From NCBI GenBank assembly GCA_030064935.1, contig JASJEA010000019.1, forward strand, positions 1-44,523: a stretch of DNA of 44,523 nucleotides, written 5' to 3'. The stretch is from Crocosphaera sp. (GTDB taxonomy: Bacteria > Cyanobacteriota > Cyanobacteriia > Cyanobacteriales > Microcystaceae). A model generated the notes under the pieces. The model searched no databases. It saw only the letters and a program-made list of their open reading frames with translations, and had not been told where the DNA came from. Below, in pieces: positions 38,310 to 44,523 of this stretch. A program made the translations under genes and the position numbers. Within the stretch, counting starts at the first letter, position 1, and every line of letters starts with the position of its first letter.

Positions 38310-39205
38310 TACTTGCTTCCTGATGAAATATAAACCTTTTCTGACCAACGCTGACGATAAATTTCATACAGGTTGATGGCAGCCGCTACTGAAGCATTTA
38401 AACTAGGGGTTTTACCTTCCAAGGGAATAGACACCAACTCATCGCAACAACGTTGTGTTAGTAAACTTAAACCACTGCCTTCAGAGCCAATTACTAAACC
38501 GATGGCACCCCGAAAGTTAAAATCGTTTAATCTCTTCCCTCCTTCTGCAACAGTTCCATAGATCCAAAACCCCTCTGTTTTGAGAGTTTCTAAGGCACGA
38601 CTTAAATTAACCACCCTCGCGACTGGAAAGGATTCTAAGGCCCCGGCCGCCACTTTGGTAACGGCAGAGGTTACACCGGCTGCCCGTCGTTGAGGTATGA
38701 TCAAACCCTGACATCCCATCGCTTCTGCTGTACGAATTATTGCCCCTAAGTTGTGGGGATCAGCAATACCATCGGCGATAACAATTACTGGTTCATCGCT
38801 TTTTGTCTTAGCTTGAGCAATTAAGTCTTTGAGTTCATGATAAGTATAAGGGGCAACCTGTGCCGCTATCCCTTGATGGTTAGCCCCGTTAGTGATCTGA
38901 GATAGTCTTTGCAAGGACACTTCATCAATGACAGTTCCTTTGGCTTTGGAGTCTTGGATTAAGTTATGAAAACGGGGATCGTAATGAAGTCGGTTGGTGA
39001 TCCAGATACGGTTGAGTTGACGCTCGTTTTCTAGGGCCGCTAAAACGGAATGACGACCATAAATTAGATCATCGTCGCTGGCCTTGGAGTCAGGCGATCC
39101 CTTGGGTTGGGGACGGGAGGAGGTGATAATTTTCTTCTCTGAAAACTTGGTTTTCCCTGACTGACGGCCACCAGGTCTAGGAATCGGTTTATTAGACATA
39201 ATCAT
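38309..39205 (-). CDS. rlmB: 23S rRNA (guanosine-2251-2'-O)-methyltransferase family (TrmH/SpoU)
   Basis: 298 aa. A basic, Gly/Pro-rich N-terminal extension (about 1-45) precedes the small substrate-binding domain ([27 protein letters not shown]) and the SPOUT catalytic domain with [32 protein letters not shown] and [14 protein letters not shown] (knot). The N-terminal extension is longer than in E. coli RlmB. The gene lies 14 bases downstream of mrnC, so the two are probably an operon. Its 3' end runs into the inverted-repeat element. Confidence 0.92.
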   Translation of the reverse strand: MIMSNKPIPRPGGRQSGKTKFSEKKIITSSRPQPKGSPDSKASDDDLIYGRHSVLAALENERQLNRIWITNRLHYDPRFHNLIQDSKAKGTVIDEVSLQRLSQITNGANHQGIAAQVAPYTYHELKDLIAQAKTKSDEPVIVIADGIADPHNLGAIIRTAEAMGCQGLIIPQRRAAGVTSAVTKVAAGALESFPVARVVNLSRALETLKTEGFWIYGTVAEGGKRLNDFNFRGAIGLVIGSEGSGLSLLTQRCCDELVSIPLEGKTPSLNASVAAAINLYEIYRQRWSEKVYISSGSK

Positions 39206-39219
39206 TTCAATAATAGGGT

Positions 39220-39633
39220 TTAGGCAATCAGGGCTTCAAGAAGTTCGTTTAAGCGGTTCGGATCGTGCAAGTATAAGTAACCAATTAGTGTTTCAAGGCT
39301 GGTTGCTTGCTGATATATGGCTGGCTTGAGACGACGAGGACAGGTGGTCACAGAATTTCTTCCCCGTCTGACCAGATCTTTTTCTGCCTCTGTGAGATAG
39401 GGGGTTATTTTCTGCAACGCTTTTGCTTGGCTTTCTGCCCTCACTTGAGCTACCACTTGATTATGATAGTCTGCAATTTTGCGCGGAGGCAATAGGTAAG
39501 CTGTCCTCACATACAGTTCATAAACAGCATCACCAATGTAGGCTAAAAAAGCGGGAGACAAACGGCCAATGGTAGCATAGTCTTTGCTTTCCATTAGTAA
39601 CTGAAAACTAACCCCAGGACGAAGCTGATTCAT
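39220..39633 (-). CDS. mrnC: Mini-ribonuclease 3
   Basis: 137 aa. It is an RNase III catalytic domain without the double-stranded RNA-binding domain; in Bacillus, Mini-III matures 23S rRNA. The catalytic acidic motif is in [14 protein letters not shown] (about residues 30-43), followed by the conserved VRRGRNS block and the second acidic site near [12 protein letters not shown]. It is followed at 14 bases by rlmB, a 23S methyltransferase, consistent with rRNA work. Confidence 0.92.
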   Translation of the reverse strand: MNQLRPGVSFQLLMESKDYATIGRLSPAFLAYIGDAVYELYVRTAYLLPPRKIADYHNQVVAQVRAESQAKALQKITPYLTEAEKDLVRRGRNSVTTCPRRLKPAIYQQATSLETLIGYLYLHDPNRLNELLEALIA

Positions 39634-39688
39634 CTGAGGTAATGACGAGAACTGATGAGAATCAATTTTGCCTTGACATACATCTTAG

Positions 39689-40063
39689 TTATTTTTTCTT
39701 GTTCTTGAGATTGGCGATCGCATCTTCGAGGGTGTTTTGTAGGGACAAGAATTTCTCCAAGCGGACCAACTTAACGGTTTGAGTGACTCTTGGGTTGGTG
39801 ACAACTTGTAAGCTACCGTTATCGGTTTGGGCTTTTTTGACTAACTGAACTAATGCCCCTAAACCTGAACTATCAATAAAGTCAATTTGAGAGAGGACTA
39901 GAATAATATCGGAAGGCCCCTCATCAATATGTTGCCCTACAACTTTGCGCAACACGGGTTCAGAAAAGGCATCTAGTAAGCCAGTTAATCGGAATATTTG
40001 GTAGTTACCTACAACTTCGCGAGTTCCCCTTAAACTCACGGTTAGGTTTAATTGCTCAGGAAT
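39689..40063 (-). CDS. STAS-domain anti-sigma factor antagonist, probable AUU start
   Basis: 124 aa from ATT at 40063; the conventional GTG at 40039 gives 116 aa. The STAS fold has the phosphorylatable Ser region DFIDSSGLGALVQLVKK. The start is chosen because AGGAGG lies 5 bases before ATT, while GTG has none. Reading from ATT gives IPEQLNLTVSLRG in frame. SpoIIAA-type proteins bind anti-sigma or switch kinases, but no kinase gene is adjacent. rimM lies upstream and mrnC downstream on the same strand. Confidence 0.85.
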   Translation of the reverse strand: MPEQLNLTVSLRGTREVVGNYQIFRLTGLLDAFSEPVLRKVVGQHIDEGPSDIILVLSQIDFIDSSGLGALVQLVKKAQTDNGSLQVVTNPRVTQTVKLVRLEKFLSLQNTLEDAIANLKNKKK

Positions 40064-40177
40064 GGCTTCCTCCTTTTTTTTATTTATCTGAGTTGGTCAA
40101 AACTGCATTATAACCCGTGTTCTTCCCTAATGCGCCTCTGAAATTCAAAAATAATCCTTAAACTTTCTTCTTGAGGC

Positions 40178-40741
40178 TTATTTTGCCAAGGCCAGTAATC
40201 CTTTGGGTGGGTTAATTTCTATTCGATTATTGTCTATATCTACCACCGGGACAATGTCATATACAAAAGGGATTAATACTTTTTTTCCCTTTTCTTCTCC
40301 TTGAATATTAGCTATTAATTTAATTTCTAATAAATCATGACCTGCAGTAAATAGATCGATCACGACTCCGATGAATTCTCCTGTTTTTTGATCATAAACT
40401 TCTAGGTTTATTAATTGGGAAACATGATATTCTTCTGATTCTAGTTGAGGTTTTTGGTCATCAATAACTAAAAGTTTATGTCCTCGTAAACTTTCTGCTT
40501 GATTTCTATTTTCTATACCTTTTAAACGAACAATATAGAGGTTTTTTCCTGTAACCGATTTGCCACTAATTAATTCAATAGGTTGGGGTTCTGATTGTTC
40601 AGAAGTTTGTAACCATCTTTGTCCTGGTATTTCAAATCTTTCTGGAAAATCTGTGCTTGATAAAACTTTTAGTTCTCCTTTTAATCCTCTTGGTGCCACA
40701 ATTGTTCCAATTTCTAACCAATTCTTTATGGTTGTTTCCAT
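40178..40741 (-). CDS. rimM: Ribosome maturation factor RimM
   Basis: 187 aa from the ATG at 40741; GTG at 40753 is possible. RimM binds ribosomal protein S19 and helps 30S head assembly. Its N-terminal barrel opens with WLEIGTIVAPRGLKGELKVLS, and a PRC-barrel follows (YHVSQLINLEVYDQ, then TAGHDLLEIKL and FVYDIVPVVDID). Length is normal for cyanobacteria. Confidence 0.95.
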   Translation of the reverse strand: METTIKNWLEIGTIVAPRGLKGELKVLSSTDFPERFEIPGQRWLQTSEQSEPQPIELISGKSVTGKNLYIVRLKGIENRNQAESLRGHKLLVIDDQKPQLESEEYHVSQLINLEVYDQKTGEFIGVVIDLFTAGHDLLEIKLIANIQGEEKGKKVLIPFVYDIVPVVDIDNNRIEINPPKGLLALAK

Positions 40742-40850
40742 GATGCTACTCACCCTAACTTGATCACCGTCTAGTAATTTAATTATAATCGGTTTCTTAT
40801 TCTATGTTAAAATAGAACAGAAGTTGGTTTAATTGAGTGTATCTAAATCA

Positions 40851-41648
40851 ATGATAATCTGGCAAGCAGATTTTTATAAATATTTACCAGAAAGTTCTTC
40901 TTGGCAACTAATCATTTGTGATAGTGATGGAACCATGATTAAGGAAGCAACTTGTCTACAAGCAGAGGTAAATCATCAATGGTTAAAACTCCAGTTAGAA
41001 GAAATAATTAAAGACTCTTCTCCTGATATTATCAAGGTTTTTCGGCCTCAATGTCTTAACTTATTTGAATTGGCAACAAAGACATTAAAGATTGACATTC
41101 AAGCGACGAGACGAACCCCTGAACTTAAAAATATTTTAATCAAAAAAGATCCAAATACTATCAAAATAGAACAACTTCCTCCACAACCTTTACCTGAGAA
41201 TTTATGGGGAGATAAGTGGCTTTTTGCTTCATTTAAAGCAGGGGATCTAGTTGATTATTTTAGCGATCGCCCAATTCCGATTAAAGACTTTCCTGAAGAT
41301 TTAAAACCCATTAATTTAGATATTTCATCTGCTGTTAATATTCCGGGGGTAGTCATTTATGGTGGCAGAAATTCTCTTTATTTAGTTCGGTGGTTGGCTG
41401 AAAATAAACCCATCTCTTTAAATTATATTCCCACAGAAGTTGGCAATTCTGGCGGATTAATTTTAGAATCGGGTTTAGTTGATCGTTGGGTTTTATTAAC
41501 CTTTGAAGATCAAGAAATGGCTAAATCTGCTCAGAAATATGAAGAGCAAAAAGAATTTAGTCAGGGACTTCATTTTTTACTCGTACAACCAGATGATTCA
41601 GGAATGACTCATACAGGTATTTGGTTACTAAAAAAAGAAACTATTTAA
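40851..41648 (+). CDS. Tab2/Atab2-family RNA-binding protein (DUF1092)
   Basis: 265 aa from the ATG at 40851; an upstream TTG (40833) is less likely. Atab2/Tab2 in plants and algae bind RNA and are needed for photosystem mRNA translation. Family blocks: IIWQADFYK at the start, VFRPQCLNLFELATK, GGLILESGLVDRWVLLTFED, and the C-terminal LHFLLVQPDDSGMTHTG. It is followed by the Ap4A phosphorylase gene at 10 bases, so the two are probably one transcript. Its cyanobacterial function is inferred from homologues. Confidence 0.88.
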   Translation: MIIWQADFYKYLPESSSWQLIICDSDGTMIKEATCLQAEVNHQWLKLQLEEIIKDSSPDIIKVFRPQCLNLFELATKTLKIDIQATRRTPELKNILIKKDPNTIKIEQLPPQPLPENLWGDKWLFASFKAGDLVDYFSDRPIPIKDFPEDLKPINLDISSAVNIPGVVIYGGRNSLYLVRWLAENKPISLNYIPTEVGNSGGLILESGLVDRWVLLTFEDQEMAKSAQKYEEQKEFSQGLHFLLVQPDDSGMTHTGIWLLKKETI

Positions 41649-41658
41649 GTAAATAATT

Positions 41659-42552
41659 ATGAATAAAATTGAGCAAATTTTATTAGAACCTAATAAATTG
41701 TGGAACAAAATAACAGAGAGAACTGAATATGCCTTAAGCTCTGAAGCTCTAAAACCTATTCCAACTAAATACGAATTGATAAAAGATGAAGAAATAAATT
41801 TTTTAGTAAGAATAGTTACTAATCTTAATCGTAAAGATAATGCTAAAAAACAACAAAAAAAATTAGGTAAAGATTTTAATCCTTTTTTACCTTATGAAAA
41901 AGATTTATTTGTAGCTGATATTTCAGATACTCATCTATGTTTATTAAATAAATTTAATGTTGTTGATCACCATCTATTGATTATTACTCGTGATTTTGAA
42001 GAACAAGAAACCTTGCTAAATCTAAATGACTTTGCTGCTTTGTGGGCTTGTTTATTACAAATAAATGGCTTAGGATTTTATAATAATGGTAAAATTGCTG
42101 GAGCAAGTCAAAGACATAAACATCTTCAATTAGTTCCTTTTCCTCTCCTTCCAGAAATAAGTAAAACTCCCGTTGATCATATTATCAAAAAAGTAAACTA
42201 TAAAAATAATATAGGTAAGCTTTCTTGTTTTAATTTTTCTCATGGTGTTTCTCAGCTAAACATACAAGATAATCAAAATATTTCAGAAGTTGCTCAACTA
42301 ATTTTAGACACTTATTATCATTTACTAAATAACTTAAAACTTTATGTTAAAGGACAAGAAAAACCAAAACCTTATAATCTTTTAGTTACTAGAGAATGGA
42401 TAATGATCATTCCTCGATCGAATTCTAAATATGAATCAATTTCTATTAACTCATTGGGTTTTGCTGGTGCATTATTGGTCAAAAATGAAAAACAACTAAA
42501 TCTATTAAAAGAAGTAAAACCCTTAAACATTCTACAACAAGTCGCTCAATAA
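41659..42552 (+). CDS. ATP adenylyltransferase (Ap4A phosphorylase type)
   Basis: 297 aa. HIT superfamily, Apa2/GalT-like branch: catalytic H153-x-H155-x-Q157 in GASQRHKHLQLVPF. N-terminal and C-terminal regions contain DHHLLIITRDFEEQ and YNLLVTREWIMIIPRS. The enzyme phosphorolyses diadenosine tetraphosphate into ADP and ATP. It is 10 bases behind the tab2-like gene. A 460-base gap with a repeat follows. Confidence 0.9.
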   Translation: MNKIEQILLEPNKLWNKITERTEYALSSEALKPIPTKYELIKDEEINFLVRIVTNLNRKDNAKKQQKKLGKDFNPFLPYEKDLFVADISDTHLCLLNKFNVVDHHLLIITRDFEEQETLLNLNDFAALWACLLQINGLGFYNNGKIAGASQRHKHLQLVPFPLLPEISKTPVDHIIKKVNYKNNIGKLSCFNFSHGVSQLNIQDNQNISEVAQLILDTYYHLLNNLKLYVKGQEKPKPYNLLVTREWIMIIPRSNSKYESISINSLGFAGALLVKNEKQLNLLKEVKPLNILQQVAQ

Positions 42553-42590
42553 ATAAGTTATGCTCCAAGAATTTTTGATTAATTAATAAT

Positions 42591-42720
42591 AGTCAATCAA
42601 AAAAATGTTAATAATGAGTTCTTTATTTTTAATGTTTTTATGACCGAAAAAAAGGGTTTCTCTCCTCCCTCTCAAGTTGGAGGTAATTCTAGATTCTAAA
42701 TTCGCGCATTCTGATTGACT
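42591..42720. repeat. Inverted-repeat element, copy 2 (130 bp, MITE-like)
   Basis: It starts AGTCAATCA (42591-42599) and ends TGATTGACT (42712-42720), 9-bp perfect terminal inverted repeats. The last 22 bases before the end match copy 1 (38289-38310). The interior does not encode a protein. No convincing target-site duplication is seen. Confidence 0.7.
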
Positions 42721-42890
42721 TTTACCAAGCCATTTTGAACTTAATTAAGCACCATTAATTCAGCATTATTACAAAATACTTAAAATACTATCCATTGATA
42801 CCGAAGACCCTAAAGCGAGGTTGTATCATGGAGTTATAGGGAACTTGGAGATAAATTTTTGCGTCTTCAGTGCTTAGTTTAAAATTTTAT

Positions 42891-42905
42891 GTTACAATTT
42901 GTAAC
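42891..42905. promoter_or_regulatory. Operator-like palindrome upstream of the small membrane-protein gene
   Basis: GTTACAA, one base, TTGTAAC: a perfect 7-bp dyad about 110 bases before the 43-aa gene. It may be a regulator site, but it matches no consensus I can name. Confidence 0.35.
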
Positions 42906-43014
42906 GTAAACGGAACCAAGACTAAAACAATGGGAAAAATAGGCTTATAGACGAAAATCGCACTTATCCTGAGAAACAAGAGGTTATTTTATTAAATTTT
43001 TGGGAGTTAAACCC

Positions 43015-43146
43015 ATGCAAAACTCATTAACAATCTTAAAGTATTTTTTAATCATTTTAGACTTTGTAGAATTTTTGGCTACACCCTTTGGACTAAGTGC
43101 GATGATTGTTTTGTTACTATGGAGTCGCTTTATCTTGGTGAGTTAG
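43015..43146 (+). CDS. Small membrane protein (43 aa), unidentified
   Basis: ATG 43015 to TAG 43146. A good Shine-Dalgarno, GGGAG (43002-43006), lies 8 bases upstream. The product starts MQNSLTILKYFLIIL, a first hydrophobic segment to residue 15. DFVEFLATPFGLSAMIVLLLW follows, a second segment ending in WSRFILVS. It is probably one long or two short membrane helices. The short length, good SD and high hydrophobicity suggest a small subunit or regulatory peptide. I do not recognise it as a known photosystem, NDH or cytochrome subunit. It is 254 bases before the MlaE-type permease, so co-transcription is unclear. Confidence 0.65.
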   Translation: MQNSLTILKYFLIILDFVEFLATPFGLSAMIVLLLWSRFILVS

Positions 43147-43400
43147 GTGAGTTAACTGTCTAACAATCACTTTTCATTAGTATTTCAGGATGTAGGTAAG
43201 GTTTTTGATTATCGATGAATCACAGCCTAAATGGTTTGTCTAAGTTGTTGCGCATCTCAATACAAGTTATCAACAGTTAGGGAGATAGCAGGGATCTGGA
43301 TAAATATAAACATTACTGCTTGTGTAAAGCGGGTAAAGAGAGAGTTACAGTGAGGGAGTGATAACATATAAGCAAAAAAACTTATAGGACATGAGGAGTA

Positions 43401-44192
43401 ATGGCAAACCCCACACATTCAAAAAGAGGACTTGGTATCTGGTTTGAGCGATTAATCGCAGCAATTCTTTTAGGGGGTCAAGTTTTCTTTCATCTTCTCA
43501 AAACTAGAATTCACCGACGAAACACCCTAGAACAAATGAGTGTTGTCGGTCCAGAATCATTGACTATCGCCTTAATTACAGCCGGTTTTGTGGGGATGGT
43601 GTTTACCATTCAAGTCGCTAGAGAATTTATTAGTTTTGGGGCAGCTTCAACTGTGGGAGGGGTTCTAGCCTTAGCCTTAACCAGAGAATTAGCCCCTGTT
43701 TTAACAGCCGTTGTCGTCGCAGGGAGAGTCGGCTCAGCCTTTGCTGCTGAAATCGGCACCATGAGAGTCACAGAACAAATTGATGCTCTTTATATGCTTA
43801 AAACAGATCCCATTGATTATCTGGTAGTGCCTAGGGTGTTAGCTTGTTGTTTGATGTTACCTGTGTTGAACATTTTATCCTTAATCACAGGAATGACTGG
43901 AGGATTATTAATTGCCAATGGATTGTATGAGATTTCTCCCCACGTTTTCTTAACCTCAGTGCGTAGTTTTTTGGAATTGTGGGATTTAGTAACTTCTATG
44001 ATCAAGTCCATCGCTTTTGGAGGGTTAATTGCGGTTATTGGTTGTAGTTGGGGTTTAACCACCAGTGGTGGTGCAAAAGGAGTGGGACAGTCTACGACAA
44101 CGGCAGTGGTAACTTCATTATTAGCGGTTTTTGTGATTAATTTCTTTTTGTCTTGGGTTATGTTTCAAGGAACGGGTTCAACATCTCTTTAA
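43401..44192 (+). CDS. MlaE-type lipid ABC transporter permease
   Basis: 263 aa, MlaE/YrbE family (TGD1-like), which moves lipids between envelope membranes with an MCE protein and an ATPase. Five to six hydrophobic segments surround the conserved MRVTEQIDALYMLKTDPIDYLVVPR block (residues about 120-145); a GLTTSGGAKGVGQSTT segment precedes the last helix. Start ATG 43401 with GAGGAG upstream. The MCE and ATPase partners are not in the window. Confidence 0.93.
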   Translation: MANPTHSKRGLGIWFERLIAAILLGGQVFFHLLKTRIHRRNTLEQMSVVGPESLTIALITAGFVGMVFTIQVAREFISFGAASTVGGVLALALTRELAPVLTAVVVAGRVGSAFAAEIGTMRVTEQIDALYMLKTDPIDYLVVPRVLACCLMLPVLNILSLITGMTGGLLIANGLYEISPHVFLTSVRSFLELWDLVTSMIKSIAFGGLIAVIGCSWGLTTSGGAKGVGQSTTTAVVTSLLAVFVINFFLSWVMFQGTGSTSL

Positions 44193-44208
44193 AAAAGTTA
44201 GAAGTTCC

Positions 44209-44235
44209 TAGGGGCTTAGTATTATTAAGTCCCTA
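44209..44235 (+). terminator. Hairpin after the mlaE-like gene
   Basis: TAGGGGCTTA (44209-44218) pairs with TAAGTCCCTA (44226-44235), 10 bp with one wobble and a 7-base loop. It lies 17 bases after the stop codon. No immediate T-run is present, but it is well placed to end the transcript. The 11-mer TAAGTCCCTAC also occurs in the inverted repeat near 133. Confidence 0.5.
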
Positions 44236-44270
44236 CAGAAGTTATTTTTATGTCAAGAATGAATTGTTTT

Positions 44271-44379
44271 AACCTGAGTTCGATATAGGGCAATTTGGAG
44301 ACAACTTACTAAAATCAGCAGTCTCAAACCCTCATTGTCTCCTTTAAAAAAGAATAACCCCGAACTCCGAACTCCTAAC
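44271..44379 (+). repeat. Dispersed repeat, copy 2 (109 bp)
   Basis: 109 bases with 103 matches to 6577-6685 and no gaps, same orientation. It is bounded by AACCTGAGTTCGAT on the left and CTCCTAAC on the right. Confidence 0.85.
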
Positions 44380-44388
44380 ATCGAAGAT

Positions 44389-44475
44389 TTATTTTTTTCG
44401 ATTCCGAGTAAAGAAACCTATTCCACCCAAAGTAACTAAACCAATAAACCTGAGTTCGATGTAAGCAGGAGCCAT
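44389..44475 (-). pseudogene. CTERM-like C-terminal fragment
   Basis: An ATG (44475) to TAA (44389) frame of 28 codons reads MAPAYIELRFIGL and ends GGIGFFTRNRKK. A hydrophobic run plus a basic tail like this resembles the sorting tail of PEP-CTERM proteins. The frame upstream has a stop, and repeat copy 3 (44447-44460) lies inside it, so it looks like debris of a former gene rather than a real one. Weak call. Confidence 0.3.
44447..44460 (+). repeat. Truncated third start of the dispersed repeat
   Basis: AACCTGAGTTCGAT matches the first 14 bases of the copies at 6577 and 44271 exactly and in the same orientation. The sequence then diverges. Confidence 0.6.
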
Positions 44476-44523
44476 AAATTCCTAAAAAATTAAGGATAAT
44501 CTTGAGAAAAATAAACACAGGAA

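Larger units (their letters stand above)
42553..43014. other. Gap between the Ap4A phosphorylase gene and the small membrane-protein gene
   Basis: 462 bases. The left part is the 130-bp inverted-repeat element (42591-42720). The right part carries a GTTACAA-T-TTGTAAC dyad (42891-42905) and the leader of the 43-aa gene. Nothing else is seen. Confidence 0.5.
44193..44523. other. Repeat-rich 3' flank of the mlaE-like gene
   Basis: 331 bases with no complete gene. From left to right: a 10-bp hairpin (44209-44235), dispersed repeat copy 2 (44271-44379), a 28-codon coding-like fragment on the minus strand (44389-44475), and a 14-bp start of a third repeat copy (44447-44460). Confidence 0.6.

Overview
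The window is chromosomal DNA from a cyanobacterium. Three genes are diagnostic: apcE (phycobilisome core-membrane linker), chlB (light-independent protochlorophyllide reductase) and desB (omega-3 acyl-lipid desaturase). Many cyanobacteria-only conserved genes accompany them (Tab2/DUF1092, DUF760, DUF3155, the CCB2/CCB4-like protein, cyanobacterial gshA). The DNA is AT-rich by eye and carries at least 13 copies of the HIP1 octamer GCGATCGC. A unicellular Crocosphaera/Cyanothece-like host fits best; that is an inference from gene content and sequence style, not a database result.

Layout. 1-6.5 kb: tail of an unidentified gene, a SpoIID/LytB-like protein, glyQ, a membrane receptor ending in a degenerate nucleotide-cyclase domain, and a MacB-type permease. 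6.5-13 kb: a dispersed repeat, smpB overlapping a TrpD-like paralogue tail to tail, chlB, a TPR protein ending in a palindromic repeat, queF and a GAF histidine kinase. 13-17.3 kb: DUF3155 gene with its own promoter and terminator, CCB-like assembly factor, methyltransferase, beta-lactamase-fold hydrolase, DUF760, scpB and a conserved partner gene. 17.3-19.7 kb is the only clearly accessory stretch: a RelE/ParE-type toxin-antitoxin pair and a decayed OLD-like ATPase pseudogene, next to the 3' end of tRNA-Met(CAU). 19.8-26.3 kb: LysM/M23 peptidase, trmL, gshA, a hypothetical gene, a glycosyltransferase placed directly behind a terminator, and a low-complexity protein.

26.6-30.8 kb: UgpC/MalK-type ATPase, SGNH-like protein, Uma2 nuclease-fold protein, coiled-coil membrane protein and a dead YgiT/MqsA-like zinc-finger antitoxin gene. 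31-38.2 kb: apcE with a clear terminator, an MBL-fold protein with a C-terminal cysteine cluster, a DUF815 ATPase and desB. 38.2-42.6 kb: an RNA/translation cluster on the minus strand (rimM, a STAS protein probably starting at AUU, Mini-III RNase, rlmB), opposed by tab2 and an Ap4A phosphorylase-type gene. 42.6-44.5 kb: a mobile-looking inverted-repeat element, a 43-codon small membrane-protein gene, an MlaE-type permease and a second full copy of the dispersed repeat.

Most of the window is ordinary core genome and I see no complete new multi-gene system. The best leads are: the receptor whose cyclase domain has lost all its catalytic residues, the unannotated 43-aa membrane protein, the AUU start on the STAS gene, the terminator abutting the glycosyltransferase start, the two pseudogenes from toxin-antitoxin/defence families, and two families of short mobile-looking repeats.
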